Shown here piece by piece: positions 1 through 6,941 of a DNA stretch of 64,000 bases (position 1 is the first letter of the stretch; each line of letters opens with the position of its first letter). Both the position numbers and the translations under genes were made by a program. Under the pieces are notes generated by a model, which saw only the letters and a program-made list of their open reading frames with translations, was not told the DNA's origin and ran no database searches. Origin of the DNA: Micromonospora andamanensis (GTDB lineage Bacteria; Actinomycetota; Actinomycetes; Mycobacteriales; Micromonosporaceae); contig NZ_BOOZ01000004.1 in assembly GCF_016863495.1 (NCBI RefSeq), forward strand, positions 301,218 through 365,217. Reading direction: 5' to 3'.

Positions 1-206
1 CCGAGCCGGCGGAAGCTGCCGATGTGGTCGCCCACGTGTGACCCGATGTCGAAGACCAGGTCGCCGGGGCGGACGAAGCGGGCGTAGAAGGCGTCCATCG
101 CCGCGTCCCGGTCGGGGTTGCCGTAGTAGACCTCAAGCGAGCGGCGCAGCGAGGCGGTGCGCGGGTCGGTCTTGAGCGCCTCGACCGCGGCGGAATGGGT
201 ACCCAT
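1..206 (-). CDS. FkbM-family methyltransferase, N-terminal part (runs off the window)
   Basis: The frame opens with ATG at 206 and continues past the left edge, giving about 68 residues. They contain LVFDIGSHVGDH, the SAM-binding motif I of FkbM-type methyltransferases (usually VFDIGANxGDHT). The protein would methylate a hydroxyl of a sugar or small molecule, but the substrate cannot be read from this fragment. It is separated from the next minus-strand gene by about 85 bases. Seen: motif and open frame. Inferred: family. The rest lies outside the window. Confidence 0.75.
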   Translation of the reverse strand, partial: MGTHSAAVEALKTDPRTASLRRSLEVYYGNPDRDAAMDAFYARFVRPGDLVFDIGSHVGDHIGSFRRL

Positions 207-292
207 CGCAGCACCTTAACTCGCCCGGCGTGCGCGCCGTGGCGGTCCGCGGGGCTGCCGTTCACCCCGTGTGACCGGTAGCCCCGTCGAGG

Positions 293-640
293 TCACCGAT
301 GCTGCGGGGTGCCGGTGGTCTCGACTCGCGCGATGAGCAGTTTGAGTCGTTGCACCTCCTCGGTGAGGGCGGTGTCACCGGCGGCGGTCAGGGTGATCCA
401 GGTACGTCCGCGCCGGCCCTCGTAGCCCTTCTCCATGTCGATCAGGCCTGCCTCTGCGAGCACGCTCAGGTGCTTGGAGAGATTGCCGGCGGTCAGGTCG
501 AGCTGGGTACGGAGGTAGCCGAACTCGACCCGCCGCGCCTCGTGGGTGATGGCGAGGATGCCGAGCCGGACTCGCTGGTGCACCACGTCGTCCAGCCCGG
601 TGGCCGGGTGCGTGTCACTCGGGTCCGGAGCGCCGGTCAT
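293..640 (-). CDS. Winged-helix transcriptional regulator
   Basis: 115 residues. The N-terminal half fits a winged helix: VRLGILAITHEARRVEFGYL, then LDLTAGNLSKHLSVLAEAGLI as recognition helix, then a wing containing GRRGRTW. This is the short ArsR/MarR-like regulator type (winged helix DNA-binding domain) often paired with a membrane protein. The ATG at 640 lies 5 bases after the stop of the upstream membrane protein, so the two are one transcript. The regulator probably controls its own operon. No ligand-binding cysteines or other sensor residues are visible. Confidence 0.8.
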   Translation of the reverse strand: MTGAPDPSDTHPATGLDDVVHQRVRLGILAITHEARRVEFGYLRTQLDLTAGNLSKHLSVLAEAGLIDMEKGYEGRRGRTWITLTAAGDTALTEEVQRLKLLIARVETTGTPQHR

Positions 641-645
641 GGCCG

Positions 646-1338
646 TCACCGGTGCCGGCGGCGCGCTGCCGCGAAGCCGACCGCGCCCAGCAGCAGCACG
701 ACGCCGGTGACGAGTTGCGGCACCGCCAGTCCTGCCCGGATGCCCCAGTGGGGTGGTCCCCAGCCGTCGTTCATCGGCAGGACGAGCAGCACCGTCGCCA
801 GGTAGCCGACGGTGAACAGCCCGAGCGCGAGGTTGCGCTCCAACCGCGCCAGCACCAGCAGCGCAATGCCGATCATGCTCCACGGGGTGAGCAGCCGGTC
901 CAGCAGCAGCCACCAGTACGGCAATGGCTGCTGCGGCAGCGGATGGCTCGGGAAGTAGAGGGCCGCGGCCACCCACGCGGCGGTGAACACGACTGTCGTC
1001 ACGGCACCGGTGATCGCGTACGGCAGCACCCTGGACCCCAGCCCTCGGGCCCGGGCGGCTCGCACGTAGCAGACGGCGATCGTCGTGTACGCCAACAGCA
1101 GCGCGGCGGGCCAGTAGTACAGCACGCCTCGGCGGGAGAACTCACAGCTGCCGTCGGGCAGGCAGCGCACCGACATGCCGTACCAGTCGAACGGGATCCC
1201 GACGAGCGTCACAGTGGCCAGCACCAGCAGGGCGAGCCAGGTCACCCGCTGGTCGAGACGTACCTGCCGGGTGAGGGCGCGTACGTCGGACAGCAGCCGG
1301 CGGGGATCCCCGTCGGCGGACACCGAAGCAGTGGTCAT
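646..1338 (-). CDS. Polytopic membrane protein of unknown function, paired with a regulator
   Basis: 230 residues with about five to six hydrophobic segments, including WLALLVLATVTLVGIPF, YYWPAALLLAYTTIAVCYV, LPYAITGAVTTVVFTAAWV and LVTGVVLLLGAVGFAAARR, ending in a basic tail. I recognise no catalytic motif. I use the ATG at 1338 (MTTASV); an in-frame start at 1359 would add seven residues. It is followed at once by the winged-helix regulator gene, a common pairing in which the regulator adjusts a membrane protein or exporter. It is divergent from hsp20, sharing the 1339-1500 intergenic region. Confidence 0.65.
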   Translation of the reverse strand: MTTASVSADGDPRRLLSDVRALTRQVRLDQRVTWLALLVLATVTLVGIPFDWYGMSVRCLPDGSCEFSRRGVLYYWPAALLLAYTTIAVCYVRAARARGLGSRVLPYAITGAVTTVVFTAAWVAAALYFPSHPLPQQPLPYWWLLLDRLLTPWSMIGIALLVLARLERNLALGLFTVGYLATVLLVLPMNDGWGPPHWGIRAGLAVPQLVTGVVLLLGAVGFAAARRRHR

Positions 1339-1441
1339 GCCAATAGGTTTCCATAACAAACCAATTGGCGCTAGTGCTCATCTGGGTGTCGCCGGCCGAC
1401 TTGACGACGCGCCTGCTGGCGCGCTAAATAAGGAAGCGGAA

Positions 1442-1462
1442 GTTGAGTCGTACGGACTCAAC
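1442..1462. promoter_or_regulatory. HAIR-type operator (HspR-associated inverted repeat) upstream of hsp20
   Basis: GTTGAGT, seven bases, ACTCAAC. The known HspR box in actinomycetes is CTTGAGT-N7-ACTCAAG, so arm sequence and spacing match except for the outermost base of each arm. It lies 39 bases before the hsp20 start. HspR itself is not in this window. Seen: the inverted repeat. Inferred: repression of hsp20 by HspR with heat release. Confidence 0.75.
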
Positions 1463-1500
1463 TAAGGACCTTCGGCCAGGAGAACCGAGGAGGTACCCCG

Positions 1501-1926
1501 ATGTTGATGCGCACCGACCCGTTCCGTGAGATCGACAGGCTCGCCGAGCAGTTCTTCGGCAGCACCAGCCGTCCCGCCGTCATGCACATGGACGCCTACC
1601 GCGATGGTGACCACTTCTACGCCGCCTTCGACCTGCCCGGCGTCGACCCGGAGAGCATCGACTGCACGGTGCAGCGCAACGTGCTGACCGTGCGCGCCGA
1701 ACGTCGCCGCCCCGCCGGCGACAACGTCGAACTGGTCGCCGCCGAGCGCCCGATGGGCGTCTTCAGCCGCCAGCTCTTCCTCGGCGACACCCTCGACACC
1801 GACAAGCTTGAGGCCGGCTACGACAACGGTGTGTTGACGCTGCGGATCCCGGTGGCCGAGCGGGCCAAGCCCCGCCGGGTCACCATCAGCGCGACAGGCA
1901 ACGGCCGCAAGGAGATCAAGGCCTGA
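1501..1926 (+). CDS. hsp20: Small heat-shock protein, Hsp20/alpha-crystallin family
   Basis: 141 residues, the usual length for actinobacterial Hsp18/Hsp20. An N-terminal segment (MLMRTDPFREIDRLAEQFFG) precedes an alpha-crystallin domain at about 35-130 with YAAFDLPGVDPESI and the C-terminal GVLTLRIPVAE (the G-x-L motif of sHsps). It acts as an ATP-independent holdase for unfolding proteins. The start is fixed by AGGAGG nine bases upstream. A HAIR operator lies just upstream and a strong hairpin just downstream, so it is a single-gene heat-shock unit. Confidence 0.93.
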   Translation: MLMRTDPFREIDRLAEQFFGSTSRPAVMHMDAYRDGDHFYAAFDLPGVDPESIDCTVQRNVLTVRAERRRPAGDNVELVAAERPMGVFSRQLFLGDTLDTDKLEAGYDNGVLTLRIPVAERAKPRRVTISATGNGRKEIKA

Positions 1927-1932
1927 CCACCG

Positions 1933-1974
1933 GTGTGGCCGGACGGGACGCGGTGCGGTCCCGCCCGGCCACAC
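1933..1974 (+). terminator. Strong hairpin after hsp20
   Basis: A left arm GTGTGGCCGGACGGGAC pairs with GTCCCGCCCGGCCACAC across a short loop, with one A/C mismatch. It begins seven bases after the hsp20 stop codon. There is no long T-run, as is usual in high-GC actinomycetes, so this is a terminator or 3'-end stabiliser by position and stem strength. Confidence 0.65.
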
Positions 1975-2068
1975 CCACTTTCCGCCCGCCACGGCTGCCG
2001 ATTCTCTACCGTCGAGGGTTGTGGGGGCTGCGCAGCCGTGGAGCAGACCGGCCCGACGACGCCATCCG

Positions 2069-2479
2069 ATGCGGACCGGCCTCGCCGTCGCCGCAGCGGG
2101 GATCGCGCTGTGCTGCGTCGGGGTCGCCGGGCTGGGCGCCTGGAACCTGCAACTTGTCACCCAGGCCGCCACCCCGGTCCGGGAAACCGCCGAGGGGTTC
2201 CTGCGCGAGGTCACCGCGGGTGACACCGGCAGCGCGTACGAGCGGCTCTGCGCCGACGCGCGGACCCGATGGAGCGAACTCGGCTTCACCAGCTGGGTAC
2301 GCACCCCGCCGGTGGTGCGCGACTACGAGATCGTGGACGTGTCCGTGGCCACCCGCGGTGGCCGGCCGCACGGCAAGGTCACCGTGCTGCTGACCCGCGA
2401 CACCGGCGGCACCGAACAGCGGGACCTGGCGGTGGTACGGGAGGACGGCGGCTGGCGGGTCTGCGGCGACCCGTACTGA
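2069..2479 (+). CDS. Membrane-anchored or exported protein with NTF2-like/DUF4878-like fold
   Basis: 136 residues from ATG 2069 (an upstream GTG at 2021 would add 16). A hydrophobic segment at about 4-24 (GLAVAAAGIALCCVGVAGLG) is a signal anchor. The rest has the pattern of secreted NTF2-like proteins: VRETAEGFLREVTAGDTGSAYERLC, then beta-rich VRDYEIVDVSVATR and EQRDLAVVREDGGWRVCGDPY. Two cysteines (YERLC and RVCG) could form a disulfide outside the cell. Function unknown. It is convergent with the ABC exporter operon, ending 4 bases before the latter's last stop. Confidence 0.6.
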   Translation: MRTGLAVAAAGIALCCVGVAGLGAWNLQLVTQAATPVRETAEGFLREVTAGDTGSAYERLCADARTRWSELGFTSWVRTPPVVRDYEIVDVSVATRGGRPHGKVTVLLTRDTGGTEQRDLAVVREDGGWRVCGDPY

Positions 2480-2483
2480 CCTG

Positions 2484-3185
2484 TCACACCCCGACCGGCT
2501 CCGCCGCCTCGACCAGCCGACCGTCCCGCAGCACCAGCACCCGGTCGGCCAGCTCCACCAACGTCGGGTCGTGCGTGGCGACAAGCGCCGTCATCCCCCG
2601 GGCATGCACCAGGGCCCGCAGCAGGTCCATCACCGCCCGACCGGTCTCCGAGTCCAACTGGCCGGTCGGCTCGTCGGCGATCAGCAACGCGGGGTCGTTC
2701 GCCAACGCCCGGGCAATCGCCACCCGCTGCTGCTGCCCACCGGACATCTCGTACGGCCGCTGCGCGGCGTGCCCACCCAACCCGACCATCTCCAGCAGCA
2801 CCGACACCCGCTGCTCACGGTCCGCGGCCGGCACCTTCGCAAGCCGCATCGGCACCCCCACGTTCTCCGCCGCCGACAGGATCGGAATCAGCCCGAAGGA
2901 CTGGAACACGAACCCGATGGTGTCCCGGCGCAGCCGCAGCAGATCCTTCTCGCCGGCCGCGGTGACCTCCTGACCGGCCACCCACACCCGCCCCGAGGTG
3001 GGCCGGTCCAGGCCACCTATGAGGTTCAGCAGGGTGGTCTTGCCCGCCCCGGAACGGCCCCGCACCGCGACCAGCTCACCGCGACCAGCACGCAATGAGA
3101 CGTCCCGCACCGCGTGGACCACCCGGTCGCCGCCGCCGTAGTCGCGGCTGAGCCCGTCGACCCGGATCAGATCCTGCTCGCTCAC
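2484..3185 (-). CDS. ABC transporter ATPase, MacB/LolD type
   Basis: 233 residues. Walker A GRSGAGKTT at 43-51, Q-loop FVFQSFGLIP, signature MSGGQQQR, Walker B ALLIADEPT, D-loop and H-loop ATHD are all present, so it should hydrolyse ATP. The sequence is of the LolD/MacB/FtsE class that partners FtsX-like permeases. It is last in the minus-strand operon starting at 10138 and overlaps the upstream ATPase gene by an ATGA. Two ATPases and two permeases imply one exporter with dissimilar subunits, or two related exporters. Confidence 0.9.
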   Translation of the reverse strand: MSEQDLIRVDGLSRDYGGGDRVVHAVRDVSLRAGRGELVAVRGRSGAGKTTLLNLIGGLDRPTSGRVWVAGQEVTAAGEKDLLRLRRDTIGFVFQSFGLIPILSAAENVGVPMRLAKVPAADREQRVSVLLEMVGLGGHAAQRPYEMSGGQQQRVAIARALANDPALLIADEPTGQLDSETGRAVMDLLRALVHARGMTALVATHDPTLVELADRVLVLRDGRLVEAAEPVGV

Positions 3186-4153
3186 CGCGCACTCCTCTCG
3201 TCGCCGGAGCGGACCTGGACGTGGTCCGTCTCCAGGGTCAGCCTCACCCGGTCCCGCAGCGCCAACGCGTCGACGAAGCCCGCCGGAAACTGCATCCGCC
3301 CGGCCCGGTCCAGCACCGCGTACTCCTCGGTGACCAACTCCTCGACGCCGTCGGCGCCGAGCCGCGCGATGCGGTGCACCTCCGAGGCCGTGCGGCCGTC
3401 GCGGATAGACACGGTACGGCGCACCTGCGAGGCGACCTGCAGGTCATGGGTCACCACCACCACGGTCACCCCCAGCTCGGCGTTGATGGTGCGCAGCGCG
3501 GCGAAGACGTCCCCGGCCGTCACCTCGTCCAGCTCACCTGTCGGCTCGTCGGCGAAGAGCACCTCCGGGTCGTTGGCCACCGCCACGGCGACGGCGCAGC
3601 GCTGCTGCTCGCCGCCGCTCATCTGCCCCGGCCGACGGTCCGCGCAGTAGCCGACACCGACCATCTCCAGCAACTCCGCCGCCCGCCGCCGAGCGGCCCG
3701 ACCACCCCGGCGCGACAGCCGCATCGGCAGCTCCACGTTCTCCCGGGCCGTCAGGTACGGCAACAGGTTGCGCCCGGTCTGCTGCCACACGAACCCGACA
3801 GTGTGCCGCCGGTACGCCAACCGCTTCGCGGCCGACATGGTCAGCAGGTCGTAGCCGGCCACCCGGGCGATGCCCGCGGTCGGGGTGTCCAGCCCGGACA
3901 GGATGTTCAGCACCGTCGACTTCCCGGAACCTGACGCGCCCACGATGGCCAGCAGCTCACCACGGTCCACCACCAGGTCGAGGCCCTGCAACGCGACGAC
4001 CTCCACCCCCTCGCTGGTGAAGATGCGTACCAGCCCGTCGCAGACGATGTGACCGCGCAGTCGGTCGGCGCCACCGGCCCGGGCGGCGGCTCGTTCCGCA
4101 GCCCGCCGTTGCAACGTCGCCAGGTCCGGCACATCCGACACCACAGTCATCAT
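3182..4153 (-). CDS. ABC transporter ATPase with C-terminal AbrB-like extension
   Basis: 323 residues, about 90 more than its partner. An N-terminal 30-residue helical extension precedes the ATPase core: Walker A GASGSGKST at 72-80, signature MSGGEQQR, Walker B VLFADEPTGELD, H-loop VTHD. After the core, residues from about 277 (YAVLDRAGRMQFPAGFVD, then LRDRVRLTLETDHVQV) resemble a swapped-hairpin AbrB/SpoVT DNA- or protein-binding domain. Both ends overlap neighbours by ATGA. Role: energises the FtsX-like permeases. The extension may be regulatory, which is an inference. Confidence 0.88.
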   Translation of the reverse strand: MMTVVSDVPDLATLQRRAAERAAARAGGADRLRGHIVCDGLVRIFTSEGVEVVALQGLDLVVDRGELLAIVGASGSGKSTVLNILSGLDTPTAGIARVAGYDLLTMSAAKRLAYRRHTVGFVWQQTGRNLLPYLTARENVELPMRLSRRGGRAARRRAAELLEMVGVGYCADRRPGQMSGGEQQRCAVAVAVANDPEVLFADEPTGELDEVTAGDVFAALRTINAELGVTVVVVTHDLQVASQVRRTVSIRDGRTASEVHRIARLGADGVEELVTEEYAVLDRAGRMQFPAGFVDALALRDRVRLTLETDHVQVRSGDERSAR

Positions 4154-6828
4154 TTCTCCTCTCCCAGACGCAGCGCCTCACCGAGGCGCATCCGTCGGCT
4201 CATCAGGTTCTCCACCGCCAGCCCGGTCACCAGGCCCAGGACCACCAGCCCCAACACCGAGGCCAGCACCAACGAATCCAGGTGATCGCGGACCGGCACG
4301 CCGGGCACGAACTCCGACAGGCCGAGCGTCGGTCCCAGGATCCGGGGCAGGGCCGCACCCACCGCCGCCCCGGTCAACGCCGCGACCAGGACCAACGGCA
4401 CCAGCTCGTACACCAGCAGCCGCCGGCCACGGCCGGCGGACAGGCCCAGCGTGCGCAGCCGGGACACCATCCGCCCCCGCCCGGCCGCGTCGGCGACCAC
4501 CGCGAACCCGACGGCGAACACCGCCAGCGCGGTACCCCCGGCCGCGCCGGCGGTGAACGCCAAGGTCAGGACGTCGTTGGCCCCGGTCCGGTCCAGGTCC
4601 TCGCGGTACGCCCGCCAGGTCTCCAGGGCCGCCGGCACCTGCGTCCGCGTCACCTCCACCCCGAGCACCGCCGACTGCCGTCGCCGTTGCGCGTCGTCGG
4701 CCACTCCCAACAGCTGCGCCTGATCGATGTCGTCACCGGCGACCAGGTACCGGTTCGGAATGATCGGCGTGTACTCGTACTCGGGCAACGCCTGCCATGG
4801 CAGCACCACGAACCGCTCGGTGCCCAACCCCACGCCCGGGAACACGTCGGCCACCCCGGCGACCCGGAAGTCGTACAACCTGCCCTGTACGTCGACGGCA
4901 GCCCGGTCACCGACATCGCCGGCCACCGGCGGCGACACCACCGCCGGCACCGGTCCGTCGCCCCGGGCGGCAGCCCGCAGCGCGGCCGGCACATCCACGT
5001 CGACGCCGCTGCGCGCCACCACCTCCGCGAACGCCGGTCCGTCCACCACCAGCACCCGGGCCGTGCCGAGCTGCCGCGACGGGGTGTCGGCGTCCGGCAC
5101 CAGCCGACGATTCGAGTCCACCCACGCCCGGGCGACCGCCGTCACCCCGGACACCCCGGACAACGCGTCCTGAGCGTCGGGGGAGAAGGTGTAACCGGTC
5201 AGCCAGGCGTCCGCCGGCACCGTCAACGTGGCCGCCCGGTCCCGGGCCGCCGCGACGGTGGTGGTGACCACGCCGCCGAAGACCCCGGTGCTGACCGCGA
5301 CGATCAGCACCGCCAGCGGACCCAACGCCACCGGCGCACCCCGTCCGGCGCGGGCGACACCGAGGAACAGCACTGCACCCCGGGCCCTCGCGGCCAGGCG
5401 ACCGGCCGCCCGCAGCGGCCATGGCAACAGCCGCACCGCCACCAGCGCGGCGGCGACCGCGACGAGCACCGGCACCGAACTGAGGTACGCGTCGACACCG
5501 GCACCCGGGTCGAGACCACGTCGGCGCAGCAGCACCACACCGAGCCCGGCCAGCACCAGCACGCCCGCCTCGACGGTCAGCCGCCGCGCCGACGGACGCC
5601 GCCAGGCGACATCGGCGCGTCCGGTGACCACCGCAACCCGCCGCTGCGAGTGCATCGCCAGCGCCGGAACAACCGCTGTGGTGAGCACCGCCAGCGCCAC
5701 CACCAGCCACGGAAACGCCCCGTCACGCCCCGGCACCCGGGTGCCGACAAGCCAACCGACAAACACGGCGAGCGGCTGCACGGGCGCGGACTCGGCCAGG
5801 GTACGCAGCCCGATGGCGGAAAGCGCCGCGCCCCGGGCCCGCAGCAACGCGAACTCGTCGCGTCGCCGCAGCACCGCCAACCGGGCGGCCAGCAGGATCA
5901 GCCCGAGCAGGCTGGCGACCAGACCCGCCTGCACGACGGCGAGCAACGCCTGCACGGCGTGCAACTGCCCGGCGAACCGTGACAGCGCGCTGTCCATTGA
6001 CGTCTGCACGGTCGCACCCGAGGTCCACGACATGCGGCGGGCCTCGGCCACCGCCGCGGTCACCGACTCCAGCGTCGCCGCGTTCAACCGCCGCTCGTCG
6101 AGGCGGTAGCGCCACCCACTGACCGCGGGTACGCCACTGCCGGCGGAGACGACGTCCACACCTACCCAGTCGGTCACCCCGGCCACAATGTACGGCTCAC
6201 CGTCGAGCACCGGGATCACCGGCTCCAGCGCGTTCCCCAGGTCGTCCCAGACCGGGTCACCGGCGTCGCGCGGCTCGAACACCCCGACGATCCGCGCGGA
6301 TGCCTGACCGTCCCGACCGGCGAACCGCAACTGCTGGCCGGCACGCAACGACAGCGTCTCGGCCACCGCCCCGGACACGACCACCTCCGCTGGACCACCC
6401 GGGCGGGTACGCGGCCACCGCCCGGCGGTCAGCTCGGCCGCCTCCGGGACACCCGTCTGCGCGCGCAGGCCGAACATCTTCCGGGCGCCGCCGTCCATCG
6501 GCGGGGCGTCGCCGGAGGCGAGCAGTTGCTCCTCGTCCAACGACGCCGCGTACCACCGGCTGTTCACCAGGTTGGGCAGCGGTGACGGCAGCGCGGCGGC
6601 GTAGCGCTCCAGGTCGGCCTGCCCGGCCGCGGCCGGCGCGGGCCGCTCCACGGCGAGCGAGACGTCCCGAACCAGGTGCGGCAGCCGGGCCACGTCCGCG
6701 CGCAACCCCCGATCGGCGTACTCGCCTGTCAACCGGGGTGCGGCGGTCAGCAGCAGCGCCGCGACCAACCCGAGCACCGCCAGCAGGCCCACCTGCCCGC
6801 CGTACGCTCTGATCCGCCTCACGCTCAC
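4150..6828 (-). CDS. FtsX-like ABC transporter permease
   Basis: 892 residues from GTG 6828, preceded by AAAGG. A longer start at GTG 6885 would add 19 residues encoded by a tandem repeat and is less likely. An N-terminal transmembrane helix (QVGLLAVLGLVAALLLT) is followed by a large extracytoplasmic domain. A central membrane bundle (around LLAVVQAGLVASLLGLILLAARLAVLRRRDEFALLRARG split by loops) and C-terminal helices ending MSRRMRLGEALRLGEE give the double FtsX architecture (pfam FtsX). It probably exports or senses a peptide or lipid-like molecule with the two ATPases downstream. Substrate unknown. Confidence 0.85.
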   Translation of the reverse strand: MSVRRIRAYGGQVGLLAVLGLVAALLLTAAPRLTGEYADRGLRADVARLPHLVRDVSLAVERPAPAAAGQADLERYAAALPSPLPNLVNSRWYAASLDEEQLLASGDAPPMDGGARKMFGLRAQTGVPEAAELTAGRWPRTRPGGPAEVVVSGAVAETLSLRAGQQLRFAGRDGQASARIVGVFEPRDAGDPVWDDLGNALEPVIPVLDGEPYIVAGVTDWVGVDVVSAGSGVPAVSGWRYRLDERRLNAATLESVTAAVAEARRMSWTSGATVQTSMDSALSRFAGQLHAVQALLAVVQAGLVASLLGLILLAARLAVLRRRDEFALLRARGAALSAIGLRTLAESAPVQPLAVFVGWLVGTRVPGRDGAFPWLVVALAVLTTAVVPALAMHSQRRVAVVTGRADVAWRRPSARRLTVEAGVLVLAGLGVVLLRRRGLDPGAGVDAYLSSVPVLVAVAAALVAVRLLPWPLRAAGRLAARARGAVLFLGVARAGRGAPVALGPLAVLIVAVSTGVFGGVVTTTVAAARDRAATLTVPADAWLTGYTFSPDAQDALSGVSGVTAVARAWVDSNRRLVPDADTPSRQLGTARVLVVDGPAFAEVVARSGVDVDVPAALRAAARGDGPVPAVVSPPVAGDVGDRAAVDVQGRLYDFRVAGVADVFPGVGLGTERFVVLPWQALPEYEYTPIIPNRYLVAGDDIDQAQLLGVADDAQRRRQSAVLGVEVTRTQVPAALETWRAYREDLDRTGANDVLTLAFTAGAAGGTALAVFAVGFAVVADAAGRGRMVSRLRTLGLSAGRGRRLLVYELVPLVLVAALTGAAVGAALPRILGPTLGLSEFVPGVPVRDHLDSLVLASVLGLVVLGLVTGLAVENLMSRRMRLGEALRLGEEK

Positions 6829-6941
6829 GGGGCCGACCTTTCGACTCGCGACTGCGGGGCTCGCCAGCTCACTCCTCGCGCTCACTGGGCCAGCCTTTCG
6901 TTTGCGACTGCGGGGCTCGCCAGCTCACTCCTCGCACTCAC
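6829..6941 (-). repeat. Two-copy 56/57-bp tandem repeat spanning the permease-permease junction
   Basis: Reading the minus strand, GTGAGTGCGAGGAGTGAGC starts at 6941 and GTGAGCGCGAGGAGTGAGC at 6885. Both continue with the same GGCGAGCCCCGCAGTCGC and an AAAGG block before the next GTG (6885 and 6828). Each unit therefore carries a ribosome-binding site and offers a GTG start to what follows. The first unit overlaps the stop of the upstream permease as GTGA and encodes a 19-codon mini-frame that ends on the next GTGA. Confidence 0.8.
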
